A stretch of DNA of 64,000 nt from the NCBI GenBank assembly GCA_027214345.1, contig JAPWHR010000003.1:434001-498000 (forward strand), read 5' to 3'. This document shows, piece by piece, positions 7,097 to 17,172 of this stretch. Each line of letters begins with the position of its first letter. Position 1 is the first letter of the stretch. Both the position numbers and the translations under genes were made by a program. The notes beneath the pieces are model-generated. The model was not told the origin of the DNA. It worked only from the letters and a program-made list of their open reading frames with translations, and did no database searches. The stretch comes from Comamonadaceae bacterium G21597-S1. GTDB taxonomy: Bacteria; Pseudomonadota; Gammaproteobacteria; Burkholderiales; Burkholderiaceae_C.

Positions 7097-9883
7097 TCAT
7101 TGCGGTTCGGGAGTGCCGCGGCCGGGTGGCGCGGCGCTTGCAGGCATAGCAGCGGGATCGCCCGATGCCATCGTATTCCACGGCAGTTCGAACACCAAGC
7201 AGGCGCCGGGGCCGGCGTCGGCATCGACCCAGATGCGGCCGCCGAAGTGCTCGATGATCTGGCGGCTGATCGGCAGCCCGAGGCCGGTGCCCTGCGGACG
7301 GAAGCCGTCATCCTGGATCTGGTGAAAACGCTCGAAGATCAGCGAGTGCTGCGACGGCGCGATACCGGGTCCGTTGTCATGCACGCGGACCCGTGCGCCG
7401 TCCCGGCTGGTCGTCAGCGTGACCTGCACCCGGCCGGTCCGTTCGGGCACGTACTTGGAGGCGTTGGTCAGCAGGTTGAGCACCACCTGGGTCAGCCGGT
7501 CCGGGTCGGCGCGCAACACCACCGGATGGTCGGGCACGGACAGCTCGACCCGGGCGCCGCGTTCGTGGAACACCTCGGCTGTGGTCTGGACCGCCTGTTC
7601 GAGCAGCTGCACCAGGTCGACATCGGTGTTGTGCCACTGCGCGTGGCCGGACTCGATCTTGGCCAGGTCCAGCACCTGGTTGACGAGCCGGCTCAGGCGC
7701 TCGGTCTCGGTGACGATGATGCCGATGAACTGCTGGCGTTGGGCCAGCGCCATGTCGGGGTCGTCGGCCATCAGTTCGGCCAGTGCGCGGATCGAGGTCA
7801 GCGGCGTGCGCAATTCGTGCGTGACCGAGGACATGAAGTCGTCCTTGAGCCGGTCCAGGCTCTTGAGCTGGGCATTGGCCGCGCGCAGCTCCGAGGTCGC
7901 CCGCTCCAGCGAGGCCGACTTTTGTTCGAGCTCGATCGAATGGGCCCGCAGCTGGCTGGCCTCGTCCAGGATCTGCATGACGTCTTCGAGCACCAGGGCG
8001 TCCTCGTCGGCGACCGAGGCGACCATGACCCGCGCCGACGCACTGCCGATGGCGCCGGCCAGCGCGATCTCGACATGGCGCACGAGTTGCGCATCCGGCA
8101 CGATCAGCTCGATGCGCTGCGCGCCGGTGCGGCGGGCATAGTCGGCGAACAAGGCCTGGGTGCGCGCCGGGCCGAGGAATCGCGCAGCCAGTTCGACCAG
8201 GTCCTGCACCCGCGCCCGGCCGCGCCAGAACACCGGCTCGCGGTTCCGGTTGCGCTTGAACACCTCGACGAACAGCAGCGCCTGGCTGGCCTCGGCCGGC
8301 GCCGGGCCGCGCCACAACGACAGGCCGACATAGGCGGCAAGGTTGACCGTCAGGCTCCAGAACAACGAATGGGTCAGGTTGTCCAGGCCACCCAGGCCCA
8401 GCAACTGCTCGGGCTTGAGCCAGGCGATGCCCCACGGCCCGTATTGCAGGAAATCGGTCGACCACCAGCCGGACTTGGCGATCGACGGCAACATCAGGGT
8501 GTAGGCCCATAACGCGAACCCCAGCAACAGCCCGGCCATCGCACCGAGCCGGGTGCCGCCGCGCCAGTACATGCCGCCGAACAGCGAAGGCGCGAATTGC
8601 GCGACCGCCGCGAAGCTGATCAGGCCGATGCTCACCAGGGCATAGGCCTCGCCGGCCAGGTGGAAATAGCTGTAGCCCAGCAGCATGACCACGAAGATCG
8701 CGCCGCGCCGGATGCCCAGCAGCAGTCCGGTCAGGTTGCCGGCGGCGCGCGTGCCGAATCGGCGGGTGCGCAGCAGCAAGGGCATGACGAGGTCGTTGCA
8801 GACCATGCTGGAGACGGCGATGGTCTCGACGATCACCATGCCGGTGGCAGCCGACAGGCCGCCGACAAATACCAGCAGTGCGAGTGCCGGCTGGCCGTGG
8901 GCCAGCGGCAACGACAGGATGAAGGCCTCCGGGTCCATGGAGCCCGGGCCGAACAGCAGCAGGCCGCCGAGGGCCACCGGCAACACGAACAGGTTGATCA
9001 GCAGCAGGTAGGCCGGGAACACCCATGCCGCGCGGCGCAGGTGCGACTCGTTGACGTTCTCCACCACCATGATCTGGAACTGGCGGGGCAGCAACACGAC
9101 CGACAGCATTGCCAGCAGCGTGAGCGAGAACCACTGGCCGTAGGCGAACGGCGGCTCGATCACCAGCAGTCTTGCCAGTTCGGGCACGGCGCTGGCGCGT
9201 GCGAAGATGTCGGCCATGCCGTCGAACAGGCCGTAGGTGACGAACACGCCGACCGCCAGGAAGGCCAGCAGCTTGACCAGCGACTCGAACGCGATCGCCG
9301 CCACCATGCCTTCGTGGCGCTCCGATGTGTCGAGCCGGCGTGCGCCGAACACCACGGTGAAGCCGGCCAGCGCCAGCGCGAAATACAGCGTGCTGTCGTT
9401 CCACCACGCGCCTTGTTCGGCCATGGGCTGGCCCAGCGGCGTGGTCATGACCGCATACCCGACCGACACGGCCTTGAGCTGCAGCGCGATGTAGGGAATG
9501 ATGCCCACCACCGTGATCAGCGTGACCAGCCCCGCCAGCAGCGGGCTCTTGCCGTAGCGGCTGCCGATGAAGTCGGCGATCGAGGTGATGCGGTAACTCT
9601 TGGCGATACGCAGCATCTTGCGCACCACCAGCCATGCGAGCACCATGGCCAGCGTGGGCCCCAGGTAGATCGGCAGGAACCAGATGCCGGCGCTGGCCGC
9701 GCGCCCAACGCTGCCGAAATACGTCCACGCGGTGCAATACACCGCCATCGACAAGGCGTAGACCCAGGCGTTGCCGATCAGCGAACGTCCTTGCGCAGCG
9801 CGGCGGTCGCCCAGGCTGGCCACTGCGAATAGCAGCAGCAGGTAGGCGAAGGAAGCGCCGACGACCAGGGGGGCTGACAACAT
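7097..9883 (-). CDS. Sodium/solute symporter-histidine kinase fusion (CbrA/CrbS type)
   Basis: 928 residues. The N-terminal ~500 residues form a sodium:solute symporter (SSS family) fold with many membrane segments, including LPRQFQIMVVENVNESHLRRA, typical of this sensory subfamily. A cytoplasmic linker and coiled coil follow. The kinase core has the H box SSVTHELRTPL with His689, the N box LLTNASKYV, the G1 box DNGPGI and the G2 box GTGLGLPIS. Symporter-kinases of this type sense or import a carboxylate or amino acid (CbrA histidine; CrbS acetate); the ligand here is not visible. It is preceded by a 65-residue membrane protein and followed by a lone receiver. Confidence 0.95.
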   Translation of the reverse strand: MLSAPLVVGASFAYLLLLFAVASLGDRRAAQGRSLIGNAWVYALSMAVYCTAWTYFGSVGRAASAGIWFLPIYLGPTLAMVLAWLVVRKMLRIAKSYRITSIADFIGSRYGKSPLLAGLVTLITVVGIIPYIALQLKAVSVGYAVMTTPLGQPMAEQGAWWNDSTLYFALALAGFTVVFGARRLDTSERHEGMVAAIAFESLVKLLAFLAVGVFVTYGLFDGMADIFARASAVPELARLLVIEPPFAYGQWFSLTLLAMLSVVLLPRQFQIMVVENVNESHLRRAAWVFPAYLLLINLFVLPVALGGLLLFGPGSMDPEAFILSLPLAHGQPALALLVFVGGLSAATGMVIVETIAVSSMVCNDLVMPLLLRTRRFGTRAAGNLTGLLLGIRRGAIFVVMLLGYSYFHLAGEAYALVSIGLISFAAVAQFAPSLFGGMYWRGGTRLGAMAGLLLGFALWAYTLMLPSIAKSGWWSTDFLQYGPWGIAWLKPEQLLGLGGLDNLTHSLFWSLTVNLAAYVGLSLWRGPAPAEASQALLFVEVFKRNRNREPVFWRGRARVQDLVELAARFLGPARTQALFADYARRTGAQRIELIVPDAQLVRHVEIALAGAIGSASARVMVASVADEDALVLEDVMQILDEASQLRAHSIELEQKSASLERATSELRAANAQLKSLDRLKDDFMSSVTHELRTPLTSIRALAELMADDPDMALAQRQQFIGIIVTETERLSRLVNQVLDLAKIESGHAQWHNTDVDLVQLLEQAVQTTAEVFHERGARVELSVPDHPVVLRADPDRLTQVVLNLLTNASKYVPERTGRVQVTLTTSRDGARVRVHDNGPGIAPSQHSLIFERFHQIQDDGFRPQGTGLGLPISRQIIEHFGGRIWVDADAGPGACLVFELPWNTMASGDPAAMPASAAPPGRGTPEPQ

Positions 9884-9908
9884 GGCGTATGCCTGCAGGC
9901 GGCGGCTG

Positions 9909-10106
9909 TCAGTCGCCCGCGTGTTCCAGCAGCCAGGCCATGGTCGCGATCAGGGCCGCCCACAGGCCGAACAGCGCGGTCGGGAACAGCGGCAGGCCGA
10001 ATACCGTGGCATGCGGGCTCCACAACGACAGCAGCGGATAGTTCAGTGCCATCAGTGCCGCAAAAAACAGCGCGATCAGCCGTTGCTGGCCCCGGGTCCG
10101 GATCAT
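9909..10106 (-). CDS. Small two-helix membrane protein, putative symporter partner
   Basis: 65 residues starting MIRTRGQQRL, with two hydrophobic helices (about 9-31 and 36-60) and a short charged tail EHAGD. It ends 25 bp before the symporter-kinase gene on the same strand. The size, topology and position match the small subunits found before SSS-family permeases (YjcH or DUF4212/DUF3311-like), so a role in assembly or gating of the symporter is likely. No enzymatic motif is present. Its start is preceded by GAGCGAGGAGGCGAC, a good ribosome site on the minus strand. Confidence 0.8.
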   Translation of the reverse strand: MIRTRGQQRLIALFFAALMALNYPLLSLWSPHATVFGLPLFPTALFGLWAALIATMAWLLEHAGD

Positions 10107-10205
10107 GTCGCCTCCTCGCTCGTTGTTCGTTCCTGGGGCCCGGGCGCACGTCGTTGTGCGTCATCGCACCGCATGCCGGCCCGCCCGACAGGATACGTCC
10201 GGGGT

Positions 10206-10222
10206 CTTACCGAAGCCTTACC
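10206..10222 (-). promoter_or_regulatory. Direct-repeat operator for an OmpR-family regulator
   Basis: Two exact copies of CTTACC (plus strand 10206-10211 and 10217-10222; GGTAAG on the transcribed strand) lie 11 bp apart, one helical turn. OmpR-family regulators of the PmrA/QseB/TctD type bind hexamer direct repeats with this spacing (CTTAA-N6-CTTAA-like). The element starts at the stop codon of the kinase gene and lies about 100 bp upstream of the small membrane protein start. The adjacent response regulator therefore probably controls the symporter operon. Confidence 0.55.
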
Positions 10223-11681
10223 CGGTGTTGTGGCCCTCGCCCGAGCCGACCGAGGTGTCGAATCGCACCACGATTCGGCAGCCCGGCGGATCGAGACGGC
10301 TGTCGGTGTCCTCGATGCTGACCATGGCGCGGTGCAACTGGGCGATTTCGAGCACGATCGGCAGGCCCAGGCCCGAGCCGTCGACACCGCTGCCCAGCAC
10401 GCGGTAGAACGGCTTGAACACCATCTCGCGTTCCGCCGGCGCGATGCCGGGCCCGGAATCCTCGACCTGCAGCAGCAGCACCTTGCCGAACGGATCGGCC
10501 AGCACCCGGGCCGTCACCACGCCGGGATGCTCCGGGCTCGAGGGTGTGTAGTGGATGGCGTTGTCCAGCAGGTTGCGGATCAGTTCAGACAACAAGGTCG
10601 CATTGCCGTCGACCACGACGCCCTTGGCGCCCGGGGGCTCGCCTTCGTAGCCCAGGTCGATGGCCTTGTCGTTGGCGCGGGTCAGGCAGTCCTGCACCGC
10701 CGCGACCGTCAGTTCAGCCAGGTCGCAGGGTTGTCGCGCCATGGCCGTGCTGCTGCCCTCGGCGCGCGCCAGCGCGAGCAACTGGTTGACGGTGTGGGTG
10801 GCGCGTATGCTGGCGTTGCCGATCTGGCGCAGCGAGAGCTTGAACTCCTCGGCACTGACACCTTCGCGTTGTGCCAGATCGGCCTGCATGCGCAGGCCGG
10901 CCAGTGGCGTCTTGAGCTGGTGCGCGGCGTCGGCCAGGAAACGTTTCTGGTGTTCGATCGACTTGGTCAGGCGCTGCAGCAGGTCGTTGACCGACGACAC
11001 CAGGGGCGCGACCTCCTGCGGCACCGACCGGTCGTCCAGCGGACTGAGGTCGTCCGGCTTGCGGGCGCGGATGCGTTCCTCGAGCCGGTTCAGCGGCTTG
11101 ATGGCATAAGCCAGGCCGAGCCAGACCAGCAGCACGGCCAGCGGCAGGATGATGAATTGCTGCAGCATCACGCCCTTGACGATCTCGGTGGCCAGCACGG
11201 CGCGCTTGTCCAGCGTCTCGGCCACCTGTACCAGTACCGGCCGGCCCATGGGCAGGTCGACCTCGAGCCACTTGTAGGCCACGCGCAAGCCGTCGCCCTG
11301 GTAGTCGTCGTCGCGCAGCCGCACTTGGCCGAAGAACGGCGACTCGTCCGGCGGCGGCAGCGGCAGGTTGCGCTCTCCGCCGAGCAACTCGCCGCGCGCG
11401 CCGATGACCTGGTAGTAGATGGTGTCCGATTCGCTGGCGCGCAGCAGCTTGCGCGCCGGCATCGGCATGTCGAAATGCAGTTGTCCGTCGCGGGTATGCA
11501 CCAGTGCCGCGATTTCGCCGACGTTGATCTCCAGCCCCTGATCGAAGGGCTTGCCGGCAGCGCTCTGTGCGACGAACCAGGTCAGCACCAGGCTGATCGG
11601 CCACAACAGCAGCAGCGGCGTCAGCATCCAGTCCAGGATTTCGCCGAACAGCGAACGCTGTTCGCGCTGGAACAGTTTCAC
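10218..11681 (-). CDS. Sensor histidine kinase (QseC/TctE-like)
   Basis: 487 residues from a GTG at 11681 that overlaps the TGA of the upstream regulator gene (GTGA overlap), indicating translational coupling. Order: membrane segment (about 15-38), a periplasmic region of about 130 residues, a second membrane segment (FIILPLAVLLVWLGLAYAI), HAMP, the H box FLADAAHQLKTPL, the N box IRNLLDNAIHY, the G1 box EDSGPGI and the G2 box GSGLGLPI. It is the cognate kinase of the OmpR-type regulator. Members of this subfamily often sense tricarboxylates or metals, but the ligand cannot be read here. Confidence 0.94.
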   Translation of the reverse strand: MKLFQREQRSLFGEILDWMLTPLLLLWPISLVLTWFVAQSAAGKPFDQGLEINVGEIAALVHTRDGQLHFDMPMPARKLLRASESDTIYYQVIGARGELLGGERNLPLPPPDESPFFGQVRLRDDDYQGDGLRVAYKWLEVDLPMGRPVLVQVAETLDKRAVLATEIVKGVMLQQFIILPLAVLLVWLGLAYAIKPLNRLEERIRARKPDDLSPLDDRSVPQEVAPLVSSVNDLLQRLTKSIEHQKRFLADAAHQLKTPLAGLRMQADLAQREGVSAEEFKLSLRQIGNASIRATHTVNQLLALARAEGSSTAMARQPCDLAELTVAAVQDCLTRANDKAIDLGYEGEPPGAKGVVVDGNATLLSELIRNLLDNAIHYTPSSPEHPGVVTARVLADPFGKVLLLQVEDSGPGIAPAEREMVFKPFYRVLGSGVDGSGLGLPIVLEIAQLHRAMVSIEDTDSRLDPPGCRIVVRFDTSVGSGEGHNTG

Positions 11682-12403
11682 GTTGCCGTGGATGGGCGCG
11701 TCGCGGTCGGGGCGGTCGTGGTGGCCGGCTCGCCGGGTAGCAGCTTGAGGCAATACCCCAGGCCACGCACAGTCGCGATGCGGATCGGGCCTTTCTCGAT
11801 CTTCTTGCGCAGCCGGTGCACGTAGACCTCGATCGCGTTGTTGCTGACCTCGTCGCCCCATTCGCAGAGATGCTCGACCAGCTGGTCCTTGCTGACCATG
11901 CGTCCGGCGCGCTGCAGCAGCACTTCGAGCAGGCCGAGTTCGCGTGCCGACAGGTCGACCATCTGGCCGTCGATCGTCGCCACGCGGCCGGACTGGTCGT
12001 AGACCAGCGGGCCGTGGCGGATGTTGTCGCAGGCGCCGCCCATGCGCCGGCGCAGCAGCGCGCGGACCCGCGCCTCGAGTTCCTGCAGGCTGAACGGCTT
12101 GGCCATGTAGTCGTCGGCGCCGAAGTCCAGGCCCTTGACCCGTTCCTCGATGCTGTCTGCGGCGGTCAGGATCAGCACCGGCACGGTCGAGCCGCGCGCG
12201 CGCAGCTTGCGCAGCACTTCCAGGCCATGCATCTTCGGCAGGCCCAGGTCCAGGATCAGCAGGTCGAATTCCTTGTTGGTCATCAGCGCGGCGTCGGCCT
12301 CGCTGCCGGTGGCCACATGGTCGACGGCGGCGCCAGTGCCGCGCAAGGCGCGGAGCAGGCCGTCGGCCAGGACGCCATCGTCTTCGGCAATCAGGATACG
12401 CAT
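11678..12403 (-). CDS. OmpR-family response regulator (QseB/TctD-like)
   Basis: 241 residues: a receiver domain starting MRILIAEDDGVLADG, with the phospho-acceptor Asp in LLILDLGLPK, and a C-terminal winged helix ending in the recognition region VYVHRLRKKI and the wing VRGLGYCL. ATG 12403 is preceded by GGAGGAGACATCC, a strong ribosome site. The last ~20 residues are Thr/Ala/Pro-rich and not part of the fold. It is the first gene of a pair with the kinase and the likely ligand of the CTTACC repeats at 10206-10222, which would make it the activator of the symporter genes downstream. Confidence 0.94.
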   Translation of the reverse strand: MRILIAEDDGVLADGLLRALRGTGAAVDHVATGSEADAALMTNKEFDLLILDLGLPKMHGLEVLRKLRARGSTVPVLILTAADSIEERVKGLDFGADDYMAKPFSLQELEARVRALLRRRMGGACDNIRHGPLVYDQSGRVATIDGQMVDLSARELGLLEVLLQRAGRMVSKDQLVEHLCEWGDEVSNNAIEVYVHRLRKKIEKGPIRIATVRGLGYCLKLLPGEPATTTAPTATRPSTAT

Positions 12404-12515
12404 GGATGTCTCCTCCTGCGGGGCGGGCCGCTGTCGGTTGCCGGTCGGTGCCGGTTCGCAATCGATTCTAGGCGCCGCGGCGACGCGGGCCCAGGCCCGT
12501 GGCCCGTGCCGAGCG

Positions 12516-12989
12516 TCAGGCGACATAGGCCTCCAGGCCCAGCAGCACGACGGTGGCGACCTCCGGGCCGACCGCCAGCCGGAATTCGGCCTCGGCCTGC
12601 TCGACCGCCTGCCGGTAGGCGTCCAGCCATTGCCGTCCGTTGTCGGTGAACACGATCCGCACGCCCCGTGCGTCGCGCGGGTCGGGCTGGCGTTCAACCA
12701 GGCCCCAGGCCGCGCACTGGTCCACCAGCTTGCCCATGGCCTGCTTGGTGATGCCGGCCTGGCGCGCGAGTTCGGTCAACCCGCTGCCGTCTTCGGCGAG
12801 GTGGCGCGTAATCTGAATGTGGGATGCGCCGAGCTTGCCGCGTGCCGCAAGATGCGACAAGGACAGCGCGAGTTCGGCGTTGCGGGCCATCAGGGCGAGC
12901 ACGCGAGCGTCGAAGCGCAGGCGGGCCAGTTCGGCCAGGCGGCCCAGGTGGGCCTGGCGCCAGACGGCGGAGCGGGGTGTTGCCTGCAT
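12516..12989 (-). CDS. MarR-family transcriptional regulator
   Basis: 157 residues starting MQATPRSAVWRQAHLG. The central winged helix-turn-helix is seen at GLTELARQAGITKQAMGKLV followed by the wing PDPRDARGVRIVFTDNG, the MarR signature. It diverges from recA, with 142 bp between the two start codons that must hold both promoters. It has no obvious metabolic partner, so its target and ligand are unknown; autoregulation in the shared region would be typical of the family. Confidence 0.9.
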   Translation of the reverse strand: MQATPRSAVWRQAHLGRLAELARLRFDARVLALMARNAELALSLSHLAARGKLGASHIQITRHLAEDGSGLTELARQAGITKQAMGKLVDQCAAWGLVERQPDPRDARGVRIVFTDNGRQWLDAYRQAVEQAEAEFRLAVGPEVATVVLLGLEAYVA

Positions 12990-13054
12990 CCGGATTATCG
13001 TAAATCAAATTGACTAAAAAAACTGTTCTCGAAATCCAATGAACTGATCTAAAC

Positions 13055-13074
13055 TACTGTGCAAGCATCCAGCC
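13055..13074 (+). promoter_or_regulatory. LexA (SOS) box upstream of recA
   Basis: The core CTGT-gcaagcat-CCAG at 13057-13072 matches the LexA consensus CTGT-N8-ACAG in seven of eight positions, with the flanking TA before CTGT also seen in strong E. coli boxes. It lies 60 bp upstream of the recA ATG and just after a TAAACT (13050-13055) that could be the -10 element. LexA binding there would block transcription, as expected for SOS control of recA. Confidence 0.7.
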
Positions 13075-13131
13075 TGTTGTTAACATCAGATGCAAACTCT
13101 TTCCAAGCCCTTGTTTTAAAAAGGAATTCCC

Positions 13132-14223
<1,092 letters not shown>

Positions 14224-14228
14224 CGACG

Positions 14229-14732
14229 ATGCCGCTGCCGCCACCCTCGCTCAAGGGTCGCGCGTTGCGCCTGCTCTCCACGCGCGAGCACTCCCGCACC
14301 GAGCTCGAGCGCAAGCTGCGCCGGCACGAGGTCGAGCCCGGGCAGCTGTGCAAGGTGCTCGACGACCTGCAGGCCAAGGGATTCATCGACGCACAACGTG
14401 TCGTCGAGTCCGTCGTGCACCAGCGTGCCGCCAAGCTGGGCGTGGCCCGCATTCGGCAGGAACTGCAACACAAGGGGGTTGCGGGTGACGAGGCGGCCGC
14501 GGCGCTGGCCGCGTTGCAGACCACCGAGCTCGCGCGGGCTCGCCAGGTGTGGCGCAAGAAGTTCGGCTCGCGCGCAGGCGATGCCGAAGCGCCCGGGGCA
14601 CCGGATGCCGCGCAGCGGGCACGTCAGTTGCGTTTCCTGGCCTCGCGCGGCTTCTCGGGCGACACGATACGCCGCGTGGTGTCCGGCGCAGACGAAATGC
14701 TCGACGAGACGTCCGACGCGTCGGGCGCCTGA
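14229..14732 (+). CDS. recX: RecX regulatory protein
   Basis: 167 residues of helical repeats with the RecX patterns [31 protein letters not shown] and, near the end, [19 protein letters not shown]. RecX binds along the RecA filament and limits its ATPase and strand exchange. It starts 5 bp after the recA stop, so it should be co-transcribed from the SOS-regulated promoter, usually at lower level. It converges with argC; the 83 bp between the stops contain the palindrome CCTGCCGGCAGG (14752-14763) but no T-run, so no convincing terminator. Confidence 0.95.
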   Translation: MPLPPPSLKGRALRLLSTREHSRTELERKLRRHEVEPGQLCKVLDDLQAKGFIDAQRVVESVVHQRAAKLGVARIRQELQHKGVAGDEAAAALAALQTTELARARQVWRKKFGSRAGDAEAPGAPDAAQRARQLRFLASRGFSGDTIRRVVSGADEMLDETSDASGA

Positions 14733-14815
14733 CGCAGCGGCGCGACGCTTCGCCTGCCGGCAGGTTTCGACGCGTAGCGGCGTTTGCCGGCGTGAGGTGT
14801 CCGGCGCGCCGGCTG

Positions 14816-15751
14816 CTAAAGGCCGAGCATCAACTTGAGGTTCTGCACCGCCGCGCCGCTGGCGCCCTTGCCCAGGTTGTCCAGGCGCGCGATCAGCACC
14901 GCATGGGCGAACCCGTCCTTGCCGGCGTCATTGGCGAACACGCGCAGTTCCATCTTGTTGGTGTCCACCAGCGCCAGCGCGTCGAGCTTGCCGTCCTCGG
15001 GGGCTGGTTCGACCGTGACCCACTCGCTGCCGGCATAGTGGCGGGCCAGCGCATCGTGCAGGTCGCGCGCCGACGGCTTGCCCGGCAGCGTATCCAGGTG
15101 CAGTGGCATCTGCACCAGCATGCCTTGGCGGAAGTTGCCCACCGACGGAACGAACAAGGGGCGCCGCGTCAATCCGGTATGGCGCATGATCTCGGGCACG
15201 TGCTTGTGCTTGAGGCCGAGTCCGTACAGTTCGTAGGCAGGCGCACTTCCGGCCTCGTAGGCCTCGATCATCGTGCGGCCGCCGCCGGAATAACCGCTGA
15301 CTGACGGCAGGCACAACGGATAGTCGGCCGGCAACACGCCGGCATCGAGCAGCGGGCGGATCAGCGCGATGGCGCCGGTGGCATAACAGCCGGGGTTGCT
15401 GACGCGGTCGGCCTTGGCGACCGCGTCGCGCTGGCCGGCGGCCAGTTCCGGGAAACCGAATACCCAGTCCGGGGCTGTGCGATGCGCCGTGGAGGCGTCG
15501 ATGATGCGCGGTCCGGGCTTGCCGGAACGCTTGGCGATGTCGTCGATCATGGCCACTGACTCGCGGGCCGCGTCATCGTGCAGGCACAGGATGACCAGGT
15601 CGACCTGTGCCATCAGCGTGCGTTTGGCATCCGGGTCCTTGCGCAACTCCGGCGCGATGCTGACCATCTCGACACCCTGCATCGCCTGCAGGCGTTCGCG
15701 GATCTGCAGTCCCGTGGTGCCGGCTTCGCCGTCAATGAATACTGTCGCCAT
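14816..15751 (-). CDS. argC: N-acetyl-gamma-glutamyl-phosphate reductase, type 2
   Basis: Third step of arginine synthesis: NADPH-dependent reduction of N-acetylglutamyl phosphate to the semialdehyde. 311 residues, the length of the short type 2 family (type 1 is about 345). The dinucleotide-binding start [17 protein letters not shown] and the catalytic Cys in [12 protein letters not shown] are clear. ATG 15751 was chosen because the family starts at [11 protein letters not shown]; the frame runs on to 15856 without conservation. It is transcribed against recX and away from sucC, alone. Confidence 0.96.
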   Translation of the reverse strand: MATVFIDGEAGTTGLQIRERLQAMQGVEMVSIAPELRKDPDAKRTLMAQVDLVILCLHDDAARESVAMIDDIAKRSGKPGPRIIDASTAHRTAPDWVFGFPELAAGQRDAVAKADRVSNPGCYATGAIALIRPLLDAGVLPADYPLCLPSVSGYSGGGRTMIEAYEAGSAPAYELYGLGLKHKHVPEIMRHTGLTRRPLFVPSVGNFRQGMLVQMPLHLDTLPGKPSARDLHDALARHYAGSEWVTVEPAPEDGKLDALALVDTNKMELRVFANDAGKDGFAHAVLIARLDNLGKGASGAAVQNLKLMLGL

Positions 15752-15921
15752 CGCGGGCCCTTTCGTTTTTGGCTGTACGTGCCGCAATCGCGCTACGTAT
15801 TTCTCGCAGCGATTGCCGCATTGCACCATGATACATTTGACGGCTTCGGTGTCCACTATGGGCTGGCAACCGGACGGGTCTGCCAGCGCCGTGGGTTTGT
15901 TCCTATCCCGAGAGAAACCTC

Positions 15922-17082
15922 ATGAAGATTCACGAGTACCAAGGCAAGGAAATCTTGCGCAAATTCGGTGTGCCGGTGCCGCGCGGCATTGCAGCATTCA
16001 CGGTTCAGGAGGCGGTCGAGGCGGCGCAGAAGCTCGGTGGTCCGGTGTGGGTGGTCAAGGCCCAGATTCATGCGGGTGGCCGCGGCAAGGGCGGTGGCGT
16101 CAAGCTGGCGCGCTCCATCGATGAAGTCAAGACGCTGGCTGGCGAGATCCTGGGCATGCAGCTGGTCACGCATCAGACCGGCCCCGAAGGCCAGAAGGTC
16201 CGCCGCCTGCTGATCGAGGACGGCGCCGACATCAAGAAGGAATATTACGTCTCGGTCGTGACCGACCGGGCCACGCAGCGCGTCGCGCTGATGGCCTCGT
16301 CCGAAGGCGGCATGGACATCGAAGAGGTGGCGCACGCAACGCCGGAGAAGATCCTCAAGGTGTTCGTCGACCCGGCTGCCGGCCTGACCGACGCGCAGGC
16401 GACCGAGCTGGCCAATGGCATCGGGGTGCCGGCCGGCTCCGTCGCGCAATGTGTCGATGTGCTCAAGAAGCTCTATCAGTGCTACATGGACACCGACGCC
16501 TCGCTGGTCGAGATCAATCCGCTGATCCTCGAAGGCGGCGGCGGCATCAAGGCGCTCGACGCCAAGTTCAACTTCGACTCCAACGCCTTGTTCCGTCAGC
16601 CCGAGATCGTGGCCTACCGCGACCTGGACGAGGAAGACCCGGCCGAGGTCGAGGCCAGCAAGTTCGACCTGGCCTACATCAGCCTGGACGGCACGATCGG
16701 CTGCCTGGTCAATGGCGCCGGCCTGGCGATGGCGACCATGGACACCATCAAGTTGTACGGCGCCGAGCCGGCCAACTTCCTGGACGTGGGTGGCGGCGCC
16801 ACCCCCGAGAAGGTCACCGAGGCCTTCAAGATCATGCTCAAGAACGACAAGGTCAAGGCGATCCTGGTCAACATCTTCGGCGGCATCATGAAATGCGACA
16901 CGATTGCCACCGGTGTCATCACCGCCTGCCGCGCGACCAACCTCAACGTGCCGCTGGTGGTGCGCATGAAGGGCACGAACGAAGAACTCGGCAAGAAGAT
17001 GCTGGCCGAGTCCGGGCTGCCGATCATCAGCGCGGACACCATGGCCGAAGCGGCCGAAAAAGTCGTCGCCGCGGTCAAGTAA
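15922..17082 (+). CDS. sucC: Succinyl-CoA synthetase subunit beta (ADP-forming)
   Basis: 386 residues, the normal length. It starts [20 protein letters not shown], an ATP-grasp start, with the nucleotide loop [13 protein letters not shown], the metal-binding EINPLIL, and the C-terminal [10 protein letters not shown](T)IA motif. With SucD it interconverts succinyl-CoA plus ADP/phosphate and succinate plus CoA plus ATP in the TCA cycle. ATG 15922 follows GAGAGAAACCTC. sucD is 90 bp downstream. The 170 bp upstream separate it from the divergent argC and should hold both promoters. Confidence 0.98.
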   Translation: MKIHEYQGKEILRKFGVPVPRGIAAFTVQEAVEAAQKLGGPVWVVKAQIHAGGRGKGGGVKLARSIDEVKTLAGEILGMQLVTHQTGPEGQKVRRLLIEDGADIKKEYYVSVVTDRATQRVALMASSEGGMDIEEVAHATPEKILKVFVDPAAGLTDAQATELANGIGVPAGSVAQCVDVLKKLYQCYMDTDASLVEINPLILEGGGGIKALDAKFNFDSNALFRQPEIVAYRDLDEEDPAEVEASKFDLAYISLDGTIGCLVNGAGLAMATMDTIKLYGAEPANFLDVGGGATPEKVTEAFKIMLKNDKVKAILVNIFGGIMKCDTIATGVITACRATNLNVPLVVRMKGTNEELGKKMLAESGLPIISADTMAEAAEKVVAAVK

Positions 17083-17172
17083 TTCCCTAAACCGGTCAAC
17101 CAACGAGAGACCCGGGCGCGCGACAGCAGGCGATCCGCCGGCAACCGAGCGACCGCAGGTCAAGGAGTTCAA

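Noticed and set aside
12404-12515. Hairpin GGGCC...GGCCC between the MarR gene and the response regulator as a terminator
   Set aside because: Pairing is possible but short and without a T-run; at this GC content such pairings are common by chance.
14752-14815. GC-rich palindromes between recX and argC as a bidirectional terminator
   Set aside because: CCTGCCGGCAGG can pair, but no T-run follows on either strand, so the case for intrinsic termination is weak.
15837-15865. TTGACG followed by TATGGG as the sucC promoter
   Set aside because: The spacing is about 14 bp, too short for a normal sigma-70 promoter.
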